From contig NC_044590.1 in assembly GCF_901933205.1 (NCBI RefSeq), forward strand, positions 3,301,501-3,365,500: DNA of 64,000 nt, given 5' to 3'. Each line of letters starts with the position of its first letter. The stretch's first letter is position 1. The notes under the pieces were generated by a model, which did not search any database, was not told the DNA's origin, and saw nothing but the letters and a program-made list of their open reading frames with translations. A program made the translations under genes and the position numbers. The DNA comes from Camarhynchus parvulus (taxonomy: Eukaryota > Chordata > Aves > Passeriformes > Thraupidae). Below, piece after piece: positions 1 to 13,449 of this stretch.

Positions 1-3000
1 CCACTGAGAGCTTTCAAACCCAGCTTTTGCTGGGCTTCCAGAAATAATTTTTTTTAAGTATTTGTACAGTCGTAATGAGTTTGCTAGCATGTTGTGCTTG
101 TGTGTTGCAGTTGTGCCTTTAGAATTAGATGGAACTTCTGAATATTACCTGGTGTATTACTCTCAAAGAACAGCATTTTCATGCAGGCTACCTTATTAAT
201 GTAAGGGTTAAAATACAGCAAATGTATTTTGAAACAACTGGAATATTTCTTTGCATCAAGAGCAAAAAGCCCAGTTCTCTGCCTCCAGAGATACTTGTGA
301 AGCTTCACCTCAGAATTGTTAATTTTCTGTCATTTTAAAATAATCATTTGAGATTGCAATTTTAATGTGAACAGCTTGCTTCTGATCACTTGAAACTTCT
401 GTGGAGGGGTGTGGAGGATTTTTACACAAATAAAATGTGATGTGGACTCATGAAATCCTTGATGGTGGCTGCTCTGGCAGGACATGAGTAGACTCTGGAG
501 CATTTCCTTGAGTTCTTCTTTGTTGCAGACAAACATGGAAAATGCAGGAAATAATGAACAATCCACCAGGACATAGTACAAGCCTTAGGATCACAGATAC
601 TTTTCAGAATATCAGTTTCTGAACAGTTGAATTTATTCCAGAGAAATTCTAATACTTTTCTTGGTTATTCCACTAATATCATTAGCATAGCCTGTAGAAA
701 ATGATTAAATTTAAACTGTGCTGCTTCTGAGTCTTTTAAGATTATGGGATCTGTAATTGCTTTTGAGATGGCGAGTTTGTAGGTCAGTCCCATATTCTTC
801 TTGTAGCTCATTGCCCCTCCTGGTTCTCTTGAGCCACCAGCACACTCAATCATTCCTTGTGCTAGGCAGGATTTTTTTATGCCAAAACCACAAGGACTGT
901 TCCAATTTTCTTACATTTCCATCAAGTGAAAGGCCATGAACCACCTTCAGGCCTTGCCCCGGCGCGTTGCAGCCTCTGTGCTTTTGAGGGTGGGCAGCCA
1001 CTGCCACATCCCATGAACAGCCTGGCACTGGAAAAGGTGCACAAGGGACAGCAAAGGGCGCTGGGCAAGCCCTGGGTGTGAGCAAGAGCAGCCCTTTGTG
1101 TTTGTGCATTTGGGATGAGCATGATTTGTGCTGGAGCATGGAACTGGCTTATCCCTTCACACCCGATGCCTGGGAGATGCTGCTGGAGCTTTTGTGTTTG
1201 AGCAGAGAAAGTGGGATTTTTGTACAGCCAAAGAGCTGAAGCTGTGCTGGAGGGTGGGAGAGATCCCTGCCAGCTCCCCATGGGAACAGGGCTGGGAGGG
1301 CATGAATTTGTTAGGTCTGTAGGGGCAGTTTGGTTCAGTGGAGCTTTCCTGTGCAGATGTCACAAGGAGAGTGCGTGCCTTGGCCATTAGGAATTTGTCC
1401 ATGTTGCATTATTAGAAGAGATTCCTATGTTATTTTTTTAATTTTAATTTTTAATAATCCTCCACCTGCCTCCTACTATACATAAAGTCTTGCTTCTGTG
1501 ACTTGGGAAGCAGCAATTTTCCAGTGCTTCCCAAAATTTCCTCCAGAAAGGGATTGTGTCACATCTGACCCCAATGCTTATAGCAAACAGTGTGCCTCAG
1601 CACAGTGAGTTCTGGGAGGGACCCTCACACTCAGGAGCTGATCACAGCAGTGAGGACAGTGCTGGGGGAAGAGAGCTTTTCCTTGGATTAACTCAGGGGA
1701 CAGTCAAACATTTTGGTTTGACTGGCTTGGCCCTATTTCCAAGCTGGACCTTCTCATTTCTCAAGTGGGAGTAGTGTCCCTGGACACTCTAAAACTGCCA
1801 AAATTTTTTCTCCTCCTGTCCTTTGATTAAGGACTTGTTTGTTGACACTTCAGTGGGTTGTGGTTCTGATGACATCTGCCCTTGTGTCAACCAAGACAGA
1901 GCTGCTCACTGTTTAATAGTTCCTGGCTTTGTCTCTGCTTCCTAGATGTGGTCAGATAGAGGTTCTAATGGTCTCCCAAGCTGTAAGTAGGGATAATTCT
2001 CAGTAGAAAATTCAATTCAGTGGATTTTTGCGTTTCTCCAGCTGTTCCCTGTGCATATATGTGGACCAGACAGAAGAACAGTGACAAAGCTATGCAGATC
2101 TCCAAGCTAATTTTAGTCTGTGTGAAAAAGCAGACCCTAATAGAAGGGTCCGATTTGCTCAATAAATGTTTAAAAACTTAGTTCTGTACATATTTCAAGA
2201 TAGCTTTTCAATGGAAGATAAGTGACTGAACCTACCATGGTAGTGTTTCCAGTGAACAAAATGTGGTGTAAAGTTCAGACTTAAATTTCCTATTATAGCT
2301 TAAAGGGTTTCATCTTAAAGGAGTTTTAATAGGTACCAAATGCTCTCAATATCTGTCAAGGTCAATTATAGATGATATTTTTTTTTCTATTTTTGCATGG
2401 AGCAGGAAACATGAAGCATCTTATTGGAATTGTTCCTAGAAGGTTTGAACTTTGCAGATGTGTGAGGTTTTCATATATCGTGGTAAAATGCTAAATCTGA
2501 AGCTCAGCAATTTACTCTGCTGGCTGTTAACAGAAGATTCCAGCTGGTGCTGGGTCGGCAGGAAAAGAGATGAGATTGAAAGATTTCCAGCCCTGCCAAA
2601 TGGAGATGTCCTGGTGGGTAACTGGTCCCAATGGAAAGGTGTAGGAGCAGCAATGTTGGGGCCTTGCTGCAATTGTTTTGGCGCCTCTTTAGCCCTGGAT
2701 TCTGGCTTTGTTAACCCTAGCGTTAGCTCCAGGTTATATTACTCTCTCTTACCACAAAGGAGAAATCCCCCACCAGATAGAGGCGAGGGGAAAAATCACA
2801 CCAAAGTTTCCTTGGCAAAACTATCAAAGACTGTGGGAAGGAAGGATGCAGTGGAGAATGCAGCAGGTGGAAGGTGCAGGAGGGATGTGGGTTTATTTGT
2901 GAGGACCAAGAAGCCCTTGCAGGGAGGATGCGATTTATACACCAGGGAAATAGAGCAAAACAGGGCAATCAACATGCCCATGAACTACAGCAACTCATGT

Positions 3001-6000
3001 ATCCCTTCCAAGTGAAATGGGCACTTCATCCCCAACTTTCTTTTTGTTTAGTTCCATGAACACATATGCTTGCTCACACTTTGTCATTTAACCTAAAGCA
3101 AGGAAATTATAATTTAAAAAAAATCGAAATGAAACTGTTTTTGTGTCGTCCTTCCACTTTATCATTTTGTGCAAATATTTGAAGGCATAACTAGGTGCTA
3201 ACCTTGAATGTTTAATGTTAGGACTAATTTCTGCTCACTGTTTACCAAAATAGGGCCTCTGCGTAACAGCAATAATTTAAGTCAGTGTCAACACCAGGCA
3301 CTGACATTTGAACAGAAGACTTGAGTTCATAATAAAACCATGTCAAGGTTTTTAGGGTGAGTTAAATTTACTGCAGCAGCGCCCTCAAGTGCTGTGACAC
3401 TTCCTAGGCCTGATGGTGTCTGTCCCATGGGACACTGTCATATACTGGGGCTTGATTCTTCTGCACATTTAGCCCAGTAAGAGCATGTAAATTATTTTGG
3501 TGGAATTTTGAGTGCTCACACAAATCTGTGAGACTATTTAAATTAATTCCAGAGTGAAGGGAAGGATGCTGGTTTGGGAGTTTCCCCTTGAATTGCTCTG
3601 TGGTAAGAAAGGTGCTTCCAGGACCAGCTTGGTTGGAAGTGATGGTGGAAGGAGACCAGAGCAGAGGAGCTTTCTTCAGACAGGTCAGCCATGGGCCACG
3701 TCCTGCAGGATGCTGATCTGGAGTCTGGGATGCTCAGTGCCAGCAGAGCCCAGTGCACAGATTTATCAACTTCTCTGCAGCTTCCATGGCCTTTTATTGT
3801 CTAGGCTGCAGAGACAGAGGAACGGAATTTTCTCTGGTGTGACTCATTACCTAAACAGAAAATTTAGTATTTATCCACTCTCCTTTGCTACTGAGGGAAC
3901 TGTGTCTGGTAGGCTGTGGATTTAACCAGCACACTATAGGTGTATGGTATAAACTGTATGGACAGAACAATGGCAGTGTAAAACAACTGTGGTCTGTTAG
4001 AGGTGTTACACATCCTGAACATAAATTATTATGGCTGTGCAAGGAGCCTGTAGGCCCTGGACTCACTGGGCTGTGTCTCTGCCAGCAGCACTGCAGCTCT
4101 CCTTGAGGCAGCTGCTGGAGGGAGCCCTGGTTGCACTCACTCCTCAGCTTGTGAGTAATGAAGCCCCAGTGGCTCCTGGAATTGCAGCATCTCTTTCAGC
4201 TGTCTGACAAAGCTGTCTGTGTGATTTCCTCTGTTCTCCAGAATTCCCTTCTCTTGAGCTCTCCACCTCTTGTCTCCCAGCACTCTGATCAAAGTAGGTC
4301 AAGTCAGCTTTGTTCAAAAGCAGAATTGCCAAGTGATGCTGCTGTGTCTGGAGAAGCAAATTCAGCCTGAGGGAATGATTCCATGGGAGTAATGCAATCA
4401 CAGAACCTAATAATTACCTGTATCCACAAATTGAACATCTGAGGCATTGCTCAGAGCAGAAGGCATCACTTGCAACTCTCCCTGTGTGAAAGTAATGCCC
4501 TTTCCTCCTAATTATTAAGGAGTATTTTTGTAAAGATACTTCAAAGTCTTTATTTCATATTTCTAGCATATACTATTCAAATGCGTGTTCTGTAGTGTCC
4601 TTTTGTGTGGGTTTCTCTGGATCCAGAGGGAATAGCAATTGCAATAGTGATAGCAATCTGTGGAATGAGGAATTGCAACATTTGGGCCATACCCACTCCT
4701 TATATTTTAGTCTTGAATGAGTCTTTCTAGAATAAAACAGGAAGAAAGGAAGAGATCAGAGGGAACAGAATTTAGAAATCATTCAATTGTTTGACTTATG
4801 AGAAAAATAGTGACACATCTTTAAAACAAACAAATATAAAGGTCAGTGGCCAGAAATTCAGTAGCCCAGGGCTTTTTCTGGCCATTTAAACAAGGAAGTG
4901 CTAAAGCCTTTGGCCCAAGTGCTTCTCTCTGCTGCACACGGGGAGTTTCACATAGCTCCTTCCTTAGGTGACCTCGGGCTGGTTTTGATTGGCATAAAGG
5001 AAAAAAGATGGCTTTTCTTTTGCTGGGAGTTTTATCACTCCACAGCAGTGCTGTGAAGAGTTGGTTACTGGATTCAGTCCCAGTTACAGCACCCTCAGTG
5101 CTCCCTGCTGCAGGCTGAAGGAGGTTTACTAAAGGTACACCCCTCTTCAGGTGAGACATCCAGCAGGCTCCTCAGGTATTTTGGACCAGAACACAGGGGC
5201 AGTGTGTGAAATACTGTATTTTAGATACATCACACCCTGTATTACAGTATTGCAGGGACAACTTGCATTGTCCCTTTGTTCTCTTTACACCTCTACCATT
5301 GCCCTCCAAAAAGGAGGGGGGGAAAGAAAAGGGAAAAAAAAAAAAAACAAAATGCAAAACCAGAACGTGAGAAGAAAAAGGAAGTGGCATTATCTGGCAA
5401 AGCTTCAAGGGGAACTTGACCAGGGAGTTTGGTTTTGCTGACAGAAGAGGGGGCCAAAGCTGCAAGGACTGAGGGTGGGTTTCAGGTTAAAAAGGGAAGA
5501 GGGTGACAGTGGGAAGGAGCCAGGAAAGTGAAGGAGCAGAGTGAAGGGCTGAGCACTCTGGGTGGGTGAGAGAAGCCTCTCCCAAGCAGTGCTGTGGGTG
5601 TGAGACTGGGGTCAGCCTGCCCACGGCAGCTGGGGCTGTGCCTGCCCAGCTTGGGGCTACAGCTGCCGCTGTCCTGGTTACAGTTTGTCATCTGCAATGG
5701 GTTATTATTTAGGGGGGGAAAAGTGTGTTGAACTATACTTTGCTTTAATAATAATATCAATTTCTATAACGTTACTGTGCAGGCATTTATTCATAGCTTG
5801 GGTGAAGCTGTACTTTTTTGTCTCTGTCTTACTCCTGCTTTTCAAACCCAGGGCACAGTGCTTGCATGGCCAATTCAGGTGTTTTGGAGAGATTTGCACT
5901 CTCTGCCTGGTTGGAAAGTACCCCCAGCCCCTGGGCTGAACTCTCTCTTGCTCAGAAAAATATTTTCAGAGCAGCCGTGTCAAGGCAGGTTTGTCCAGGG

Positions 6001-7860
6001 ATGCTTCCATCTTTCTGTGCCTCTGCATGCATGTTTGGCTGTCATTCTGCAGCAGCTTGGTGATGGCTGAAAGGGACGATAATCAGGATTTCTTGCAAAC
6101 ACAGGGTTCCAACACTGATAGCAATGTGGCAGCAAAGTTTCTGTTTCCCTGCTTAAAGCATCTGCTCCCAGAAAAGCATTTGCAGAACCACTGCTGCATT
6201 CTCCTATTAATGACTTTCAGGATCATGGTTTTCAGTGATTTTTGCTTCTAGCCTTTCTGAAAGCAGCCTGCAAATGGCACTTGATTGCTAATGTCACATC
6301 ATGGGAAGTGGTTAGTCTGAACCCCTGCCTGTAGCAGGCATCTAAAAGCAAATGGAAATTGGTAAAAATCTGTATATTATAATAAAAAAAATTATAATGT
6401 GTACAAGGAGCACAGTTCCAAGAATTCTGACCAGCATGCTGCATGTCTGGTTTGGTGATATGTAAAATTTTGCACAGGCAGTGGTACACATGGACAGCTT
6501 TTGTTCCTGTATAAACAAAGCATGTGAGTGCATACGTGGTTGAGCTATAGAGGGAAAATACAGCCTGAAAACTCTTGTGCAGGCAGGACAGGAGGTGATG
6601 TGACTTCCCACTGAAAAGCCAATCAAGAAGAGTATCAGAAAAGCAACTGAAATGGGGCTATTAGGAGGAATAAATGTAGGTAATGATGTTGCCAACTGTT
6701 ACAATAATTTTTTCTCCGGGTCTCACCATGGTTATTGCTTTTTTTTCCCCTCAGCTACAATCCATGGAGCACTGGCACTGAACTTCTGCTGTCAGTCCAA
6801 ACAAGCCACGTTTTCTAGCTAAGAGTTCTGAGAAACATTTCAAGTGTTCCCAAAAGGCTCATAACTGGAAGGTGTATTTTTCCTTTAAAGTCTCAAAAGT
6901 TTGGGAGGGTTTGACCCCTTATTTTAAGTGGCTGAGATTTGCACATTTGTGATAAATTTCTCTAAAATACTGTTGTGTGTGGCATGGTGTGTGTTGCCAC
7001 TGTTCAGTGATGTGTGAGCGACTCTCCTCCTCCTGAGCTGGGATTCTTTGTTTTAGCAATGAGAAGAAAATGAGGAAACCTGCGCTTCCAAAGAGAGGAC
7101 ATTTTAAAACACACAAGCGTGTCCATGTGAGGTGGCATTAGTGTGGCACCTGGGCCTTCTCATGGTAAGGAGTGGCTTTCACTGAACTGGGTGCTGGGCC
7201 GTGCCCTTGGGACTCTGTTCAGTCACGCAGCTCCTCCAGCTGCACGTGCAGCTTCTGAGTCCTGCACATGCTCATGGGAATTTCTGACAACAAATTCAGA
7301 AGGTATTAGTGAAGGAATAAATCCCACATTGTTAAAATCCCCTGGATGTGTAATTACTGCAGATAGCACCAAGTGTTTATGCCTTTGCCAGTTGCGGTGC
7401 CGCTTCTCAAGCAATTTCTAGAGCTGCCTCCAACATTGCCCTCCAGCCCCTCTCCACACCCAAACCCAAAACAACATCCGGACTTGTCTGGAGTCAATCA
7501 AGCAGCTGTTTCCAGCATAATTTCTAGAGCCACCTCTAAAGCCATGTGTAGAGTAATTTCCAACTGGAAGGTGATTTATAGAAGAACCTTTGAACTTGCC
7601 CCTGGGTCAGGGGCTGCAGTGGCTCCCAGCGCTGCTCCGTTAATGTGCTGTTCACACATGGAGCCGAGCTGGAGCTGCCTGCGGAGCCCCCTGTGCTGTC
7701 TGTGCCAGCCACCAGCACCTCTGCCGTGCCCCTGCCTCTCCCCGGACACCGGGCAGCGGGGCACGGAGGCCAGGAGGGCACGGGGCAGCCAGCACAGCTC
7801 AGTGCTGTGGCTTTTTCTTGTTCTTGTTTTTTTTCCCCCGTCACTTGTGCCGCTCTCGCC
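1..7860. other. Upstream intergenic sequence, no gene seen
   Basis: No open frame here resembles a known protein. The frames are short, overlap on both strands and lack plausible splice-linked structure. Base composition alternates between AT-rich stretches and GC-richer patches, for example about 920-1280 and 5480-5680, without CpG enrichment. A short purine/A run lies near 5310-5346. A small 8-bp-arm inverted repeat (54-61 and 68-75 of the 5200s, loop of 6) is within chance expectation for this length. From about 7600 the sequence becomes GC-richer and leads into the candidate regulatory block near 8 kb. I recognise no interspersed repeat in this stretch. Confidence 0.6.
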
Positions 7861-7979
7861 GGGAAGCAGCAGTGATTTCAATGAGCGCTTTGTGGAAGCT
7901 GAGCTGTCTGAGCCCTTTAAGCGAGAGATGAGCTCAGGTAGAAGGAACGCAGAGAGCTCCTTTCATCAGCCAGGGCCCC

Positions 7980-8600
7980 GCCGGCGGCTGCGGGGCATGT
8001 CCGGCCAGTTATAAATGGATCATGTGTTGCTATTTTTAGCCGAGAGAGGATTGTAAATATAAAAGGGTATAAAGTGCAAAACTTAGCAACAGTGGCGTTT
8101 GTTTGCTTTTTTCTTTTCTTTTTTTTTTCTTTTTTTCTTCCCCTCCCCGTTGGCAGGAATGTGTTTGGAGAGGAATGAAGTTAGAGCAGGAGCTTTGCCC
8201 GTGGACTTTGCACTGCTTCTATAGACAGAGATATATAGATCTGTATCGCCGGGCGGGGAGGGAACGGGCTTCTTTCTCTGGGGCTGTTTGAAGAGATCCA
8301 AAAGTGCAGCCTGAAATGAGATGGAAGCGCTGGGAGGGAGAGCGGGGGGACCCGGGGCGGGCTGGGGGGACGCGGGGCCGGCTTGGGGACAGAGTTCAGC
8401 AAATGGAAAACACTGACATGGGTAAAAATAGTAACAGCGAGGTTAAAAATAGCATCTGGTGAAATAAACGTGCTGTAACTCCTGAAACCCTCCTGGGAAC
8501 TGCTCCCTGCCGATCCGCCCCTGCCCTGCGCCCCGCTGCGCTCCAGTCAGGAACCCCGAAGCAAACCCCCTCAGCAGGCTGGAACCATCAAAGCAGACCC
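7980..8600 (+). promoter_or_regulatory. Candidate TATA promoter/enhancer with MEF2 and TEAD-like sites
   Basis: Several sites cluster here. A consensus MEF2 site, CTATTTTTAG, lies at 8030-8039. It is followed by a strong TATA box, TATAAAAGGG, at 8058-8067, with a second TATAAAG at 8068-8074. Two GGAATG (TEAD/MCAT-type) motifs lie at 8156-8161 and 8172-8177. A one-mismatch MEF2 site is at 8422-8431, a consensus MEF2 site TTAAAAATAG at 8443-8452, and an adjoining E-box CATCTG at 8453-8458. A CpG-dense stretch lies at about 8245-8385. MEF2, TEAD and E-box together are typical of muscle or heart control elements. A TATA box 28 bp from a MEF2 site would suit a regulated first exon starting near 8090. 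No protein-coding first exon or obvious splice donor could be assigned, so this is an inference from motifs. It could instead be an enhancer, or chance AT-rich sequence beside a GC patch. Confidence 0.4.
8105..8150 (+). repeat. Pyrimidine (T/C) tract
   Basis: Low-complexity run of T and C on the + strand, ending in a C-rich segment. It lies about 40 bp downstream of the TATA-like sequence at 8058 and would fall within any transcript starting there. Simple sequence; no coding content. Confidence 0.85.
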
Positions 8601-8779
8601 TGCACTCCGCAGAGGGCGAGCTTTGGGCACTTCTTTTTGACGATTTTTATGGATTTGTTTTGTTTTGTGTTGTTATTTTGCTTGCTGAAACTTTGCGCTG
8701 AAAGGGGAGACAAATCCCTTTTTCTCTGACACTCTCACGCGGTCCTGGGACAGAGCAGTTAGAAGGTCCTTGGGGTTGT

Positions 8780-8896
8780 TTCTCACTTTTTTCCCCCCCT
8801 TCCTTTTCACCTTTTTTTGTGTGGTTTTTTTTTTTTTTTCTTCTTTTTTTTTTTTTTCTTTTTCTTTTTATTTTTTTTTTTTTTTTTTTTTCTTTT
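8780..8896 (+). repeat. Long T-rich pyrimidine tract
   Basis: About 115 bp almost entirely of T with scattered C on the + strand, densest from 8825 to 8892, interrupted by a short GTGTGG segment around 8819-8824. It produces phenylalanine-rich or lysine-rich open frames on the two strands that are artefacts. I see no 3'-UTR-like or gene-derived sequence next to it that would make it the poly(A) tail of a retrocopy on the minus strand. Its length is likely polymorphic and error-prone in assembly. Confidence 0.9.
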
Positions 8897-11800
8897 CCTG
8901 GTGGTGTTTTTGCTGTGGTGTTTCAGTCCGTGTTGTCGCTCCTGGGGGTGCAGAGCTCGGTGCTGTCGCCCTGCCCTGGCCCTGGGCCTGGCAGCGCCAG
9001 AGCCGTGGGGCAGAAGGGGCTGAAGCTCCATACCAAGCTCCCCTCACATGCGGGGCAGGAGGAGCTGAAGCCCTTCACATGAGAAAGGTGCAGGCTGTTC
9101 TCCAGGCACGGCGGGGTGGCAGAAGGAGGGGACAGCAAAAGGGCGACAGGAAAGGATGGAGAGACCTTGAGGAGCTTGCTCTGTGGAGCAAAGGCTTGGC
9201 TGGTCCCTTCTCTGGAGGCGTTGAGGGTGTGAGGGGGTCAGGGAGCAGCAGGGTGGGCAGGGGACACGCTGGGGACGGCTGGTAGAAATCTCCTTCGAGA
9301 TCTTTTATAGCTCTGGCTGTAAATGTGCCTGTTTCGGCTGGACCGGGTTAACTGAGGCAGAAACAATTGTTGTGACAGACAGGGCAGACCTGCTCCTGAA
9401 GCTGCCCCGCCACAGGACAGGGACAAACTGGAGGCCCTGCAGTTCAGAGGCAATTACATATTTAATCAGATTTTATTTTTTTCCTCCCAACCAAGCAGCT
9501 GAAAGTCTCCACCTGGCTTTTTGCTGCCCAGGTTGAAGGGGTGGGTGTTGCAGGGGTGCATTTTTAACACCTCCTCACTGCTCTGGCTGTGGATGGAGGA
9601 GATGCCCTGGCAGGGTTGGACCAGCTCTGCCTGTGGGATTCCAGATGAAAAACTGGGAACCCAGAGGTGACCAGAGTGATTGCAGGGCTTCTGTGTCGAG
9701 GCTTTACCGGTGCATCTGCAAGTGGTTCTCAAATCCATGAGAGTTGATGTCTCCCTGTTTTTCTAGAGCAGCCCTCCAGGGTAGTGCCAGTGCTGGAGGT
9801 GAAAGGGAGGGCGTTTATCTGGTAAAACGAGAAAGGAGGAGAATGTTCTTAATTGTATTTAGCAGGCTAAGCCCTGAACATTTAATTACTTTTTTTTTTT
9901 TAAGGATTGGACATTCCGCAGCTTGTTTCTCGAGATCATTTTAAATTAGTTTTCATGTTTAAATATGTTTCTTATGAAGCCTGTCTAAATCTTTTAACCA
10001 GTATATTTCTGAAAGCACAAGTATGCTTTCATTTGATAGAGTACCTAGAAAAACCCTTTTTGTATTTGAGCAAAGCTGTTTTGTTTTTAAATTAGGTTGT
10101 TCCAATCCTTCTAATTTGATCATTTCAAATTTGATTCAGCACACAAAAATGATGCAGAAACTCCTGTTATGAATCTAAACTGAACATTCATTTTCTTATC
10201 AAAATATTATTATCGAAAAATATTAGTCATTCTTCTTGGCATAGTAAACAAAGAAACATGTGGATGTATTAATTTATTCCAGACCCAGAAAAAAGGGATA
10301 GTTTATATAAGTAAAATAAATAATTCTTGACTATTTAATAATTGGATCACTTCAACAATAGTTGACTAATAGTCATATGTCTGAAATACATCTTGCCCGT
10401 TTCTATCCTTTAGGGAATTTAAAGCTTAAAGAGTGTTTTTCTTTTTCCAGGGATTGTAATTTTAAAATTGTTACCTTTTTACATACTTAATACTTGTTGT
10501 CTTTTCATAACTTATGAAGTCAGATCTAGGGGGAAAAAAGCTCAAATGTAGTTGAAATTAATCCCCTGGAAGTATGCAAAGAAATTAGACTGGGATGGTA
10601 AATCATGTGAAGGAATTTAAGAGGAGTGAGCACAAGATAGAGTTATTTTGCAAGTGTATTATTTTACTGCCTTGCATAGGTAGAAAAGAGTTGGATTCTC
10701 AGAAATGGTGATATGTGTCATTTATTGGTTTTGTGTCAATGGATTTTTGAATTATACACATCTAATTCCAAGTTGCATTGGTGGCATGGGAGTGAAAGTA
10801 AAAAAATAAGTGAATTTTTTTTCACTACTGTAGTATAAATGTTCCAACCTCTGTAGCATATGAAATTCCTGTATTTCTACATATGGCTCTGCTGACTTGT
10901 TAGTTGTTCAATTGTTAGCGTTGCCCGTTGAGTTTTTTTGCTCCTGTTTGTAACTGCTTTAACACTTTGTTATGTTTTCCCCACTTGGAGAGCACAGGTG
11001 GCATGTTGGCAATTGATAACAGCCAGCTGAGATTTAGGCAGTAGGTTGTTTTAAATAACACAATTCTACATTTGTATTTTTTCATTTGCCTGAGCTTTAA
11101 AGAAATCAGTCCTTGTAAGTAATAAATATTAACCCCCCTCATGCTAATGGTTTGATGGGGAGGATATTGTTTGTTCATAGAGTGCAAACATATATAGTGA
11201 GTACCTAAATGCTCCATGGGTATTTTACTACCCTCTAAAATATTTTTTTAATATTTATGTATATGTATCAGAATCTAGAGTGCATTGATAACTTAGCATT
11301 TTATTTGAAAGTGATAACAGATAACAAATATCAGATAAGCTATTTATTTTAAAGAGTTTTGGAGAGTTTTGAGAACAAGTGAAAAATTAGTAATTTTTGA
11401 CAACATAAAACATCTTTGGAAAGTCACAGCTGAGATCTTGCAGCCCTTATTTTTTCAGAATGATTTTTACAGAACTAGAATTTTTGGATGCATGGTAGGG
11501 AATTCAGTACTGTTCTCTAGAAACTTAACAGAAGAATTATATTTTGTTAGAAAAAACCAGACAGTAAATGCAAAGCCAAAAATCTCTAAATAGAAGATTG
11601 TTACCATTTTTCCTGGTGAACTTTTCCTGTTGCATAGTATCACAGTAAGGGCATAAGGGAGAGGGGTTGAATCAACTTTTTTGACATTTGTATTGTTCCT
11701 TGGAATCTACCTCCCCTTCCCTTACCCTAAATGCATTCAGTTTGAGGTGGCATAAATAAAATTTGTTAATTTTAAATATTGTATAATATTTTTCTTCTTT

Positions 11801-13449
11801 GTTTGTACATAGATGAATAAGATGGATAGAGTTGATAGTTTTCAGAATTTTGATATATTGTTTTTTGATTTGAGGTTGGTCCACTTTTTCATATAAATAG
11901 TATTACATTATTATCAGAGAAATATACTTAATTTTATTAGCATTTCTACAAACTCCATGCTGAAAGGCATGGAGACATATGAAACTGCTTTACAATAAGG
12001 ATTATTCTGTACTTTTATACTGGCTCAGTGCTAAGTCACCTTTGTCCTAAATGTGAACTGTAGCCATAGTGTTAAACATGCAATTGCAACATCTAAATTT
12101 TAAGGAAAAGTAGGGAAATTGATGGCAGCAATCATGATTAGAAATTTCGGTATCTTAAATTATGAGAGAAAGTAGTACCAAGTAATTTGTTTTGCCACTC
12201 TGTAAAATTCCTAAATCTGGTGAAAATAAATTTTGTAGCATTTTTCTAAATACTTAAAAAATGATCACAAGGAAAACTTGTATTCTGGGAAGGTGTGGCA
12301 TAGCATTTCTAAATAAATGAATGCAATTAGTGAGGTACTAATTATGACATTTGTTTTTAATCCTTAGTGGGTTTTTTACCCCTTAGGGAAAGTTAGTTAA
12401 TTAAAACAATGAAAATGCTGAGGGGTTTTGTTGGGGGAAGAAGAACCCAACTTACTCCTGGCACAATTTAAATAGTAAAAGGGACTTGTTTAGTGATGAT
12501 TGTGATTATCTGTAATTTTTTGGCAATACTGGACCTGCTCAGCTCTAATCCCTATTTATTTGCATGTATTTTTAATTGTATTTTCCTGAGTGAGAGATGT
12601 GGGGGAAAGGAGGCTTGGCAAAAAAACTCAGAGTATTGACTTGCTGTTTGCATATTTGGGAAGGATTCCCTTTGAAATACCTCTAAGGCTTTAGAAAACT
12701 GGAAAGGAAAAATAAACTTTTTACAGTAAAACCACTGATGTAATTAACGTTTCTTAAAGTGATGCAACGCTTTCAGTTACCTAAATAGACATTTCTGTGC
12801 TAATAACAAAACCAAGAGAGACGACAGACCTGCAATTTTAATTTCTTCTGTCGGATTGTTGTGGTTCTGTTACTGTTTTGAGACAGAGTTTTCATTCTTG
12901 AAGTCTTTCCTCTTACTCCTGAGCTCTGCAGCTTAATTCCTGCTGCACAGGCAGTGAGGGTGAGGGAGAGCTGCTGCTGGGTCTCCTTCCCATGGACAGC
13001 CCCCCCGGAAACCTGCAGAATACGAAACCTGTGCCAAGAAGCTCGAAAGTCATGTGTGATTGATTTGCTTGATTTTTCACAACTGTGGGGAAAAAGAAAA
13101 CGTAGTCGTGATTGTGTAGTGATTAATAGCGCTCGCTCTGGATTTCTTCTTTTTATTTCCCCTCTGCAAATCCCTTGCAGTCAGAAGCACAGGCAGGTAT
13201 TCAGTGCTCACTGCTGGTTTGCTAAAACATCTCCTGTCGCAGACCTCTCCCCTAGGCAGCCCAGAGCTGCCAGAGCAGGCTCCTGCCGAGTATCAAAGGG
13301 CGTCCCCTGCAAGGAAACGCGGCTTCTCCCAGCGCTTTGACAGAGCAGCTGTCTGGCATAACCAGAGCTGCAGCTGGATAGTCCCAGCCCTGCTCATCCT
13401 GCTGGTTTTTGTAAGGAGTTTATAAATACACACTGCTGCTCGTGCAGTT

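Noticed and set aside
7373..8014. 213-codon + strand frame
   Set aside because: Low-complexity serine/proline-rich sequence in a GC-rich patch with overlapping frames on the other strand; no recognised protein.
8770..9285. 171-codon frame starting with a phenylalanine-rich stretch
   Set aside because: The Phe-rich part is the T-tract and the rest is GC-rich noise.
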